From: Lojkania enalia
Lineage: Eukaryota; Ascomycota; Dothideomycetes; Pleosporales
Length of the DNA: 64,000 nt
Direction of reading: 5' to 3'
NCBI GenBank assembly: GCA_010094045.1
Contig: ML986640.1
Location: 63,469 to 127,468 of the forward strand
The notes under the pieces were generated by a model, which searched no databases, was not told the origin of the DNA, and saw nothing but the letters and a program-made list of their open reading frames with translations. How positions within the stretch are numbered: the stretch's first letter is position 1; every line of letters starts with the position of its first letter. Positions 32,451 to 42,991 of this stretch are shown here, in pieces. The translations under genes and the position numbers were made by a program.

Positions 32451-34409
32451 ATGAAGCGATCCAAGGAGTCCTCACATATAAATTCCTTCTTAGAAAACGT
32501 TGAATTAAAGGCACAATTTCAGAAATCTCCAAATATGGCACAAATTGACGAACGACTGCCGTACCGCATTGGTTTGCCATTGCTCCCGGTCTTGCCGGTT
32601 CAGACGTTTCCCCTTGCAAATGTTGCAGATCAGTTTCCAGGTGCTTCCAACCACCGACGAGTCATCTTAGAGATCCTAGACAACAACAGGGTTCATGTCT
32701 ATCATTCAGAGATTGTATATCGTCTACATGCGGGTGATAAGCTTAGCGACGACTATATTACGATTATGACTGTAGCTCGATTCTGGAACGGTTGTATCCA
32801 GAGCTGGAAAGACGCCACTATGCAAATTCACCAGTATTTAAGTGAGTTTAACCTTCATTATGCCATTGAAATCATTGATTTTGCAGCTTACCGTGGACTC
32901 CAGTCTTTGCCCTTTCCAACCGACATTTACAACTGGAATAGGAGTCTACTTCCCCTTGTTCAATCTCTTGTGGATCGCCACCAATGGATAACTATCAACA
33001 TGCTCTATCAGGAATACGTTGAAGGTCGACGGGAAGACCAAGCATCAACCTATCGGCCAACAGTCATAGTTACTGCACGAGATGCAAACGATTCTTCCTG
33101 GTGGAACAAAACCTTGCCTACTCTAAGAACGGCTCTTCAAAAATATCCGGAGATCCGATTTGAAGTTTTGTACGAGCAGCATTTCATTATCGCAGCCTCT
33201 CCTAATTCGAAACTTCTATCCCAAGCCTTTAGCAATGTGATTTGTTCAGGATCTTCTTGCGGAAATGGTACTCGTACTGGTACATTAGGAGGACAAATCT
33301 ATCTGAAAGAGAGCAAAGGTACAACTATCAAGCTAGGCATTACGAATCACCATGTCCTTGCTTACAAACTTAACTCGAAAGAACCATCCACATCATTCCT
33401 AGCGGATATCCCTGTCGAATGCCCGTCTAACGAGGATACTGAGTTCCAGGTTGCGACTGAAGAGGTAGCGATCGAGCAACAAAATCGGATGATCGCTCAG
33501 CTAGAATCTCAGCTCCTAGGGGGCGAAAACGTGGACGGATTATCCTCAGAAATTGCGAAAGCCAAGACGTATCGGGAAGAGCTCAACGAACGGAAGACAC
33601 GTTACCAAGATTTTAACCGCACTATGGGCAAAGTCTACGCTACCTCTGGTTTACGCATACGCGAGAACACAAAATACGACAAGAGCATGAGCGAATCCTG
33701 GGCCCTAGACTGGTGCTTATCAACTATTGTTCCCCCGAGGATTCTACTTAATATGTTCGGTGGGCCTGGTTTCCCAGCACGGACTGTTGATAAATACTGC
33801 GAGATTAATCCAAATCAGGGTTATCGAGTTTTCAAGCAAGGAAGAACATCAGGTGCCACGACTGGATATATCTCTGCGACGCAGTCGTTAGTCCGAAGGG
33901 CGATTCCAGAACCAGAGAATGGCTCGACGGTTATGCTAGCAGATCTATCTATGTTTCCAGAACCTGTTCGTTGCCATGCTATGATTGGAGAGAGGGGCCC
34001 GCGAGGCATATCAGCAAAGTTCATAGAACCTGGAGATTCTGGTAGCCTAGTCTTGCTAGATCCTTCTCATTGCATGCTTAAACGAGAGGGTACAGAAATT
34101 GCATTCAGGGACCACAAAGCGCCAAACGATTCTGATAACCTCGACTGGATACCTCTATGGGATGATGATGCTCTGAGGGCAGTCAAAGCCGGTCCCGCTG
34201 GAATACATAAAGGGAAGGAAAAGGCTCGTCTTAACTCTGATGAAGCCATTATTGTAGGGCTTGCTTTTGGTAACAGTGATGGCTGCTTGGTATCATATAT
34301 GACGCCGATTGACCTGGTTGTTAGGGACATTGAGCTGGTTACAAGCGGGACTGTACTTGAACCAAGGTTTGCGGGTTTGGTCAAGTGCGATAATAAAGAA
34401 GTTACATGA
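32451..34409 (+). CDS. Stand-alone trypsin-like serine protease
   Basis: One uninterrupted exon of 652 codons. The open frame extends to 32415, but that codon is TTG; the first ATG is at 32451. The C-terminal half has a chymotrypsin-fold protease with a complete candidate triad: His301 (GITNHHVL), Asp420 (ALDWCLS) and Ser530 (EPGDSGSLVL). A helical, Glu/Gln-rich insertion of about 70 residues lies between His and Asp. The N-terminal 260 residues contain no domain I can name. There is no signal peptide or transmembrane segment, so it is probably intracellular. It lies between decayed genes, and it alone there has no in-frame stop. The protease fold is well supported; its biological role is not known. 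Confidence 0.85.
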   Translation: MKRSKESSHINSFLENVELKAQFQKSPNMAQIDERLPYRIGLPLLPVLPVQTFPLANVADQFPGASNHRRVILEILDNNRVHVYHSEIVYRLHAGDKLSDDYITIMTVARFWNGCIQSWKDATMQIHQYLSEFNLHYAIEIIDFAAYRGLQSLPFPTDIYNWNRSLLPLVQSLVDRHQWITINMLYQEYVEGRREDQASTYRPTVIVTARDANDSSWWNKTLPTLRTALQKYPEIRFEVLYEQHFIIAASPNSKLLSQAFSNVICSGSSCGNGTRTGTLGGQIYLKESKGTTIKLGITNHHVLAYKLNSKEPSTSFLADIPVECPSNEDTEFQVATEEVAIEQQNRMIAQLESQLLGGENVDGLSSEIAKAKTYREELNERKTRYQDFNRTMGKVYATSGLRIRENTKYDKSMSESWALDWCLSTIVPPRILLNMFGGPGFPARTVDKYCEINPNQGYRVFKQGRTSGATTGYISATQSLVRRAIPEPENGSTVMLADLSMFPEPVRCHAMIGERGPRGISAKFIEPGDSGSLVLLDPSHCMLKREGTEIAFRDHKAPNDSDNLDWIPLWDDDALRAVKAGPAGIHKGKEKARLNSDEAIIVGLAFGNSDGCLVSYMTPIDLVVRDIELVTSGTVLEPRFAGLVKCDNKEVT

Positions 34410-35028
34410 GGGTAGAGGGGATGTTTTAGAATAGAAAGGGGATATCTAGGGACTGAAAAGAAGACGTTTGATGAAGATTAGGATTTATCATGAAGGCTAC
34501 TAGAATTTCTTTTGTATAGTTCTTTATGTAAATTGGTTTGCCACGATGATATAACACACGAAAATCAATGAATAACTTAATATGTCTTAGTGTTTACCAT
34601 AGAGGGATTTTAGATCCGTGGGCTTAATCCCGTGGATTTGTGGATATCAGCAGATTATAGACGATAGGGTTACGATTTCGTGATCCCTACGAGACGAAAC
34701 CCGTGTGTCAAGCTCCCAGCATTGATGTCGCCTCAAATCTCATCATGATTAGTTCCGCCACCAATTTTGACTTCTCACGAGTCTTTGGATGCTTCTTCAC
34801 TGTCGGAACTTTCCTCAGCCTACACTCCACAATCGACCCGCTTTCTGAAAATACACATTTAAGCACTACTCTATAAATGTACACACGCACGACCGTTGCA
34901 TCTTTCGACTTAGGCTATGACAAAGTTATCGTGATTACACCCAGCGATATATTTGGCCTCGCTCTTGACGATATTCCCTTTACTCGAACCAGCTGAATTC
35001 ACCCTTCCCAACTATTCTTAGACAAGAA
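34410..35028. other. 3' flank of the protease gene
   Basis: AT-rich, with no gene. A minus-strand 60-codon frame at 34708-34890 has no family signature. Confidence 0.4.
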
Positions 35029-35569
35029 TTGTGCTTGCTCCCAAACGTAGGACGGGTTCCCATGGCTTTTATCTCGACGTACAACGCGAATGACATCAAT
35101 CCATTGCCGATATTTCACCTTGGGCGGGACTTAAAGCTACAAAATGCACAGTACGCCGAATCATGGACAAAGAATTACACTCCCGTCCAAATTCCTACAT
35201 GGTTTCGACTCATACCTGACTACGCCTTTATTTCGCCAAGGACCGGTCCTCAAAGCCAGAAATCCTCAGCACAAGACCGATGCCTCCGAAATACTTACTG
35301 ACGTCCAGAATATTCCGAACAGCTATTGTCCAATCGACGCTACCAACGTGTTCCTCGGCCCCTCGCGCGAAAAGGTAAATATACCCGACGAAATGATACC
35401 GCTCTGGTCCGGATAGCTTTGGTACAATACTGAGATAGATAATCGGTCCTGGCCTCTCTCACTCCGCACCCATATTCGTAATGCAAGCCGGCACATTCCA
35501 GACGGACAATCTATACCTATGAATTTCGCTATAGTTGCCGAACGCTATAAGCTAATATCCAAATGCTAG
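35029..35569 (+). pseudogene. Relic of an unidentified coding gene
   Basis: Two overlapping plus-strand frames (35029-35301 and 35144-35569) read like one protein interrupted by a single frameshift near 35225-35245. A TAG at about 35416 separates two further protein-like blocks (IPDEMIPLWSG before it, SWPLSLRTHIRNASRHIP after it). A final TAG is at 35567. I do not recognise the protein. It is probably decayed. Confidence 0.35.
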
Positions 35570-36402
35570 TCAGACTCTCGAGGTCCCTCTTCGCGCAGGC
35601 CGGCGAATATGAAACTTAGATATGCACCGGGCAATAATAGATGATATTAATTCATAATAAATAATAAGTACATGAGCTAAATTATTTTTTATTAATAAAT
35701 GACCAAAAAATAGAGACCTCATTCTCTACAACCATCTCCCTTCCCATCCCCTGTCTGATACCGCAACCCCAACCTATATTCTAACCTATTACCTAAAATG
35801 CCCCTCCCCCTAAGAGGGGGAGTAAATAACGGGCATAGCTAGATTCAAACCGACGACCTCTCCCAATCCCGCATTCTCCAATCCCGCACTCTATCTAACA
35901 CCATACCGACTATAACCCGGAAAGTGTATTCAAGAGGCGAGATAATCGACGATTAAAGGGAAATTATCCGGGAGCCACCTAAGCTCGCAAATGCATATTT
36001 AAAGAGGAGATTAATACTGAGAGGCAAAAAGTGATCGTTGAGTTGATTGTGCAGAAGGAAGGACTGCGGAAGGCTGGGGAGCGGTGGGGTGCGCAATGAA
36101 GTGGGAGCGCTATACCGCTGAGCTACGTGCCTTAGTTATTAAATGATTAGGGGATTTTTTTGGAATATAGGATGAGAGAAATGTGCGTCGCGAGCAAATA
36201 CTCTGCGGGGAAGGGTTGGTCGTGGAGGGATTGTGAGTGGTGATGGTGCGTTGCATGAGACAAACATTTTATGGGAGCGTCGACGTCCCGGATTATGAGA
36301 CATTGTGTACAGGGAAATAGACATGTTAGAAAAGCTTCAGAGTGTATTAACTAGATTCCTATGATAACCAAACTGATTCAACATAATCAAAATCTATCTA
36401 CT
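35570..36402. other. Intergenic, includes a tRNA-like element and a perfect hairpin
   Basis: No protein gene. A perfect 8-bp stem with a 3-nt loop (CTCCCCCT-AAG-AGGGGGAG) is at about 35804-35822. The tRNA-like element is listed separately. Confidence 0.4.
35831..36133 (-). other. Second tRNA-like element with split boxes
   Basis: Minus strand: GGCACGTAGCTCAGCGGTAT (acceptor-like, then D-arm/A-box-like) starts near 36133. About 230 nt later comes a B-box-like GGTTTGAATC, then TGCC, which can pair with the opening GGCA. The layout matches the element at 2262-2485, but the inner sequence is not obviously alike. It could be a degraded tRNA-derived repeat. Confidence 0.3.
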
Positions 36403-37690
36403 TCATCGTCCTCATTATTAAAACTTCATGCTTCATAACGAACGACTTCCCCAGCTCCATCTCTACGTCCCCGCCACTCAGCCTCTCAATCGCATCCACC
36501 AAGTTCCTCACCTTGGCCCCTTCTCAAGAACCCCTTTCGTTCGTCCAGAAAACCCGCTTGAAGCCCACAGAATCCATGTATGAGACGCAGCGATAACAAG
36601 ACCTGTCACGAACCTTACTAACGGGATCTACATTCGGTAAAGGATGGGGATGCTTCAATTCCTCGTATAATGGGTCGTCGATGGTTTTGTGGTGTTTGAC
36701 TCAAACTTGGAATCCGAAACACTACAACATAAGTTAGAATAGCTAATCGGAGATGAGGATTCCGCCTGGACGAGCCTTGCAACATATAGATCTGCTCCAT
36801 GGAGTTGCAGACGTTTGATTGGGTTAGTTAGACTCCTAGACTTATGGTTCGCGCGTCCTTGAGAAATGAGCACTGGCTGAGACATGACTGGAGTTTGGGT
36901 AGTCTTTGTTTTCTTGGATTGCCCTTATTGGTAGTGCACTCGAACCAAAATATTTACTAGCTTACATATTTCTGTGTACTAGGAATCGAACTAGGTGGGT
37001 CTTCCGTGTCGCTGGAGCTAACAGCCGACTCTGACGTATACTCGTCAAGAAACTTAGAACTGGAGAGTAAATGACAAGGCACCTCTATGATTTCTCGCAC
37101 GGATAGCGTATGCGCAGTTTGTAGCCGTTGTTTCCGCTTCTTAAAATGGTTCTGTTCCTTCTTCTCTTTAAACGGTGTTTCTCTGTGGTGTTGTCCTTGT
37201 ACTTGTTCGCATTTAACGCGAGATCCTTCTCTAGATTTGCCTAATTGATATGCAACGGCTTCAAAATGCTACTCATGAACTTGACGCGACCCACGGCGTT
37301 GCTCCGTGGCTGACTGGGTGAGTGAGGCGGGGCAGATTTTCTCGACGTATGATTTGAGAGCATCGCGTCTTAGTCGAGCTTTTCGTTTAGTACTGCCTGA
37401 TAGTTTAAACTACGGTTTTTGAGAGAACGCCGTTGTCGAGGTCATGGCGTTCGATGCTGAGTGAGTGATGTGGATCGCCATCATCTTCGAGTGCATGGAG
37501 AAGAGAGTGTTTGCATACTTGCCACCACCCATGCTCCCGAATGGCATGAACATATCGGCAGAAACATCGACAGTATCTGACTTCAACCCACGCTTCAGAT
37601 TTATCTTCCTCCTCAGCTCAGCAATCATGGGGCTGTCTGGGGAGCGGGCAGGAAGACAGCCAGTCTTCAAAGCGCCGCCGTTGAAACCAT
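36403..37690 (-). pseudogene. Relic of an unidentified gene
   Basis: Minus-strand blocks in shifting frames look protein-like: an Arg/Lys-rich and Ser/Thr-rich part near 37410-37670 (SPMIAELRRKINLKRGLK), a basic part near 37150, a Ser/Asp-rich part near 37000, and a short helix-like part near 36450 (KVRNLVDAIERL). Stops and shifts separate them. No domain recognised. Confidence 0.35.
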
Positions 37691-38576
37691 AGCGAAAGTC
37701 GTTGTACCCTTGACCAATGACTTTTCCGCCACGAGCAATAATACAGCCATGACAGTAGCGACTTGGAGAGTTAGTAGCCTGCTCAAGGTAGAGCGTGAGG
37801 TAACGTAAGCTCAGGTCACGTGCCTGATCAGCTGTACAGCCCTTGACTAAGCAGTCTCATGTACTATGTATATTCCCCCGCCGTACCTTGACCTCTCGGT
37901 CAAGGGAACACTACAGCGCACCATCAATACATCTATCTATATCACCCTATACGGCCTCCACCCCCTCCTGCTTACAGGTAATTATCAGTCTTCATCTTGA
38001 GGTCGGTTGGATCTCGTATGTTATTATTGATTAAGAAATACAAGGGCGACTGAGTATGTTGTTAGCTTATGTATTGCGGCTAACTTCTAAGCAGAGGCAA
38101 CCATTTTACGACAGTAACTCTATGTCCGGGGACTTTTGATTCCTTTTTTGGAGAGTTTCTGTCGCAGCTTTTGGAGTCACTCGAACCCGCCCCATCCTGT
38201 CTCGTTTCATGCTTTCCTAAAATCCACAACAACTGGACAAGCCCTAAAATGGGCCCACGTCCATCCTGTCTATATATTATCGACGCTTCTTCCACCATGC
38301 CCGCCTCGCTAGAATATCGCCTTGTGTGTATTCAGAGAAGCGCGTTCGCTCGCCTTCCACCCATGCCCTCCCCCTTTGTCAAGTAAAACTGGACAGTGGC
38401 TTGATCGTGGTACCAGCAGTACACTAAGGTTGGTAACACCTTAGTATACGCTACTAGCTTAAACTAGGCCTAAATAGTATCAGAATTCTTATAGAGAGCT
38501 TGCTGCTAGTTATAAGGCTGATTAAATTGTATTATAAGGCTATCAGTTTAACAAAGTTCCTAGGCTACTACTAGCC
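37691..38576. other. Intergenic between relics
   Basis: No gene. A short inverted repeat (ACTAAGGT/ACCTTAGT) at about 38424-38444 may belong to a transposon end. Confidence 0.4.
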
Positions 38577-38873
38577 TACCTAACCAGTGCCGCGCTTAGC
38601 AAGTAGCTTATCTGCTATATCTCGCACAGCTTCTAGAGAGGGCACAATCATCGCGTATCTAGATCGAGTATACTCTATAATCGCCTCCTCTTCTAGCTTA
38701 GTAAGCTTCTTTGATTTAGGCTTTGCAATTGCGTCGCGCAGCGTTGATCGGGGGACGTTAAACGCTAAGGCAGCGCGTTTTACGCTCTGAATCTGATTTC
38801 TGTTGATAGCTAAGATGGCAAGGGAGATATCTGCTTCGTTATAGGGTAATTGAGCTATAGTTGGTGGAGCCAT
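38577..38873 (-). mobile_element. N-terminal fragment of a pogo/Fot1-type transposase
   Basis: 97 codons on the minus strand from ATG 38873. The sequence holds a psq-type helix-turn-helix (SVKRAALAFNVPRSTLRDAI) and the KLTKLEEEAIIEYTRSRY stretch typical of Tc1-mariner/pogo transposases. The frame ends at TAG after AKRGTG. Past this stop, GTAGGC and three more TAGs lead into a PRNFVK block, which fits the expected WPRNFVKR region. So the frame has been cut by stops. No DDE domain remains, so it is probably inactive. Confidence 0.75.
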
Positions 38874-39104
38874 AATTGCTAAAAAGCAGTTCTTTGTAGA
38901 AAGTTATTGACGGTGGCGGCTCGCTTACAAACTACGTTATAGAAAATCAAAATCGAACACGATTATGTTCTGTATACCAGCATACTCTAACGCCCAACCT
39001 TTCAAGTAACTTCTTTGTGCGAGCAAAGTTGTCGTCATCTGTAGCGTTAGGCAAAGGGTCGTCCTAGAGAGGATGTTAGAAGGATTCGGTGTAAACAAAG
39101 ATGT

Positions 39105-40462
39105 CTAAACACCTAGTACAATAGAGGGGACCTGTAATGGAAATAAAGGAGATATAGACAAAAAGCGAGGAAGCATGCGGTGGGGGCGGTACCTACCTCA
39201 TCTCTTCCATTATTCTCTAGTTCGTCGTCCTCATCGGTACTTGCAATTTCTCCAACTTCGCTCCCATCTCCATGATCATTACCAAGCCGTCTATTCCCCT
39301 CCCCCATATCACCACTCCAAGTATCGCGAATGAGCACTAACCTCCTGAGTTCCGTCAAATCCCCAGCATCCCGGCTTTCATGGATTAGAAAAGTTATGTC
39401 AAACGCTACAGCTACTGATGCCGCTCGTACCCAAAAGTCTTTCAGCTTAGGCGGTAACAAGGAATGACCGCCCAAGGTGTCAAGGTCCAAGCCTGGCCAA
39501 TCAAGCTCCAGAGTCTCAACAGAGGAGACTTCGAGAGAGGTTTCAAGGGCTTTAAGAGTTTCTGTGTTAGGTGGGTATGCCAAGATTATGGAGAGACTGT
39601 TCAAATTCGAGTGATTGTGCAGGGAAGTCAAGACCATGGACGTGAAGAACAGGCTAGGGTAAGCCTCGTAGAAACGGTCTTCGACAAACGAGAACGAGGT
39701 TATCTGAGTCATTTGGCGAGCGACTTCATCTGTGAATGACTGCCGGGTAGAAGTGAAGCTGCTGTGTCGATGCTCTATTGGTGTCAGCATAGTCTGCTGC
39801 GACACAAGCGAAAGGGTTGTAAGCTGGGAAAGGCTAGATAGTATGTCGGCAGCTTCAGATGATGAAGTGGCAGAAAAGCCATCGAATGAGAGGGATCGTA
39901 GTCCTGGAAGAACGCTCAGAAACTCTAGACCCTGATGATGAAAGTTCCCTTCTAGGCTGAGAGCATGAAGGCCCGGATAGACTCTGCCTAGGGACTCTAA
40001 GAGTTTGGCTAGGAAATCCTGGTAGAGGTGGGACTGGCGACCTGGGAGGGCTTCAATTGTCATATTACGGACATTGGGCAATTTCTCCAAGGATTCCTGC
40101 AGTTCCTCTAACCCGATCTCATAAATCTCCCAAGCTCTAAGTCGAGGCATAGGTGCAAGGTCATCACCTTTACTAGGACTCAATAGTGGCTTGAGATCCA
40201 CGTCTTGTAGAGCAAATGTAATATTCGTAACAACATGGCGGTACCTTTCCGGCGTGGTATTGAGCCAGTGGAACAAGGCTGCCTGACTGCCAAAGGTGAT
40301 CGGACGTTGATATAGGTACTTTTGCGCCTCACTATAGATCTCCTTGCAAGTTCTCAGAAGATGTGAGCTGCTCCAAGAACTGCATAAGGCCTCCTTGTAT
40401 ATCAACTCGCGCACTTCGAGGGGAATCTTGAGGAGCGGAGGGGTATGTTTGGATTCGACCAT
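39105..40462 (-). CDS. F-box-like, leucine-rich protein, function unknown
   Basis: Proposed two exons, 39197-40462 and 39105-39131, for 430 codons. The N-terminus has LLKIPLEVRELIYKEAL, an F-box-like/2EXR-type opening seen in large fungal families. Repeated Leu-rich segments follow (LRSLSFDGF, LTTLSLVSQ, VETLELDWPGL), as in LRR proteins, and near residue 400 lies an acidic part (TDEDDELENN). Without splicing, the frame runs to 39113 with a hydrophobic tail. The GTAGGT donor and CAG acceptor (65-nt intron) favour a spliced VPSIVLGV end instead. It might be a substrate receptor of an SCF ubiquitin ligase, but that is inference. Confidence 0.7.
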
Positions 40463-42991
40463 CGCGGAGAACCGGAGAAAGCAAATGTTATAAACAACAT
40501 AAGCAATTGCGGCGTAACCTTAGTGCTCGCCGAAGGCGTCAGTATAGAACAAGTTGGGATACCCATGGTTCGATAATGAACTAACCACCCTTTTGATTGT
40601 AGTCACTGGCAAACCGAAACCTTTCAAGCGCTAGTTGTGCGAAGCCATGCTGCACCGTTTCGTTTTTGAGAGTAGATAATTTATTTGTATCGACGTCCCC
40701 AAACAGCTAATCAATATGAAACAGTGTTTGGTAGAGAAGGGAGCAGGCCTGCAGTGGGAGACGCTTAAAGATCTACAACGACCGAACTTGGCACGGTGAT
40801 TTGACCTGTGCAGAAGCAATATTGTCTCTATTATAACGACTCCATACCTCGCAACACAAAGTTTCCATACCCCTGTAACGTCACAATAGAAAGGTTGCCG
40901 ACGCTAGACTATAGTCTTGGGTTCTTGAACGAACAGTGCATTTCTTTTCGGCTATTTGGGCCCCCCGCTTCCGTGCTACACCTGTGATTCCCCATCTAGT
41001 TGGATAGGAACCCGGACCATTTTAATCTTAGACCGAGAGATGAGCACCTTGAATGACAAATGTTTAGCGACTAGGCACTAGATACTGCACAAGCGGTAAT
41101 TAGGGCCAAAAAGGAATGAAGATCTAGAACGGATTGAGAGACCACCAATGGAGACGAGACTTGCTTAAAAATTCATAGATCTAAAAAGCAAACATGCATA
41201 AAACTGCATTGTGGACTAAACTTTCTGATAACCGAGAAACTGCCGTATTTGAGGTGCAACTGCCGTACTATTCCACCTTTGCAACGGATGCGACTCACGG
41301 GAGATGCTAGTTAACGCCCGAGCTGGTCCGAAGTATCGAAATAAGTAGACGAGAAAAAGTCGCCAAGCAATAATTAGTCGCCTCCTCTGAATGATCGGAA
41401 CTGCGTGGACGTAGGGCTTGTTGCATTCGGCAAGCCACATGAGACTCACAGTTAGCTTGTCAGTTTATAGAGGAAACCCTACCAGCGATCATACGATAAT
41501 CAGGCCATGCATGCTTTTGCTAGATCTCCAACCGATCTGCATCTCCTAAGATTCAAAATAAGTTGTTTTTACTCTTTAGGCCTAGAGCGGTTGAGGTGCA
41601 CAGAAAGTAGGAGCCGGCCGATCGAGATCGATACCGCCAAGTTACGAATGTCTCGTTGTCGGCCAGACTTTGGCAGCTTGACACAAAAGTTGAAGTATCA
41701 TGTCATTATGACAGCTGTTCCATGCCACTGGCTTGACAGAAGGCTGCAAGGGTCTCCATCCAAGGTTGATCTATCTTGATACCATTTTTGTGTGCTTGTA
41801 CAGTAGAAGTACAGCGGCCGGCTCTGGGGTAAGATAGGCGAGAAGCGAATATCGTATTCCCAGCGTAATCAGCCGCCAATGTGCTATTGTGGCGGTGAGG
41901 GCATTAATTGGAGACCAACGAGCTGAGAAGCTGCGAGGGCAAGCTATCGATAGCGAGGAATTGGCCATACGACCGAAAGACGAGCGTGTACAACCCTTCT
42001 CGTGAACATGCAAGCCGCTCGGCGACCAAAACGGTCTAAATGACCTGTTGTACGACATGAGAGAATGAGGATTACGAGGCGATGGGAGGTTAGCAGACGT
42101 CGGATGCAGTTAACAGAGGATAGTAAAATAGTAGGACACTATTGTTGATCCTTACCACTTTCTGGCCCGTGCTAGTCTCGCTTCGAGAAGCTTGTCTGCT
42201 TCTAGACTGGCGCCCGGTACATGCATATCAGAGAATCCAGGCCTCGTTCACGTAGTTAGCCCCACCTTCACAATACCGCTTGGGCACCCACGCCGCCTTG
42301 TCACAATTGTCTGTGTTGCTTTTGAAGTCAAGATTTGCTGGTGCCGAATAAGCTCATTTTATGGGTCGATGGCTGCAGGACACCACTATCTGAAATATGT
42401 ATGGTCTAGGTGGATCGAGTCCAGTGGCTGTTAATTACTGCATTTAGCTGTGCTGTCATCGTATATTCGTAGGTGGCCGAGCTGGGAGAACCTTGCCAGA
42501 CTGCGTGCTGTTGTGAATGGCGACATCAGCTGTAATCCATGTCAAGCGGCGTGGTCTACACGTGGTAGCCATATGTGGGAGGCTCAAAACGTTGTGTTCC
42601 ACAGAAAATCAGCCCATGAACAAGCAACTAAAAATCACTAGTACATGTTCAACCCGAGACTTTACGCCAATGCAGCAATTGTCCGAAATAGTACGCTGTG
42701 CTGTTTGCACATGTGAGACTGAAATGAAGGATTCCTGAACTGATTGCTCTAATGACTATATTGAAATGACCCTATGAGAGTGAAGCATTAGAAGTACATG
42801 CAATGCTCCCGCTGACACCAGAGAACTCAGCTTTTGTTACATGTTCAGTCCATCTCCATCACCAATTCGCCCAATCTAAGAATCCTCCAAGCTCTTACAA
42901 TGATTCACGCCAGAGGATGAGGTGTGCATTACAAGTTAGATGCCCAGAATGAATAAACGTTAAACCACACCACCACCACCACCACCACCTA
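40463..42991. other. Intergenic 2.5 kb, no supportable gene
   Basis: Short frames on both strands lack family signatures. A (CAC)n microsatellite at about 42967-42991 lies just past the PDB1 stop, in its 3' flank. Confidence 0.45.

Noticed and set aside
42967..42991. (CAC)n tract taken as a possible CRISPR or regulatory repeat
   Set aside because: A simple trinucleotide microsatellite in the PDB1 3' flank, with no spacers.
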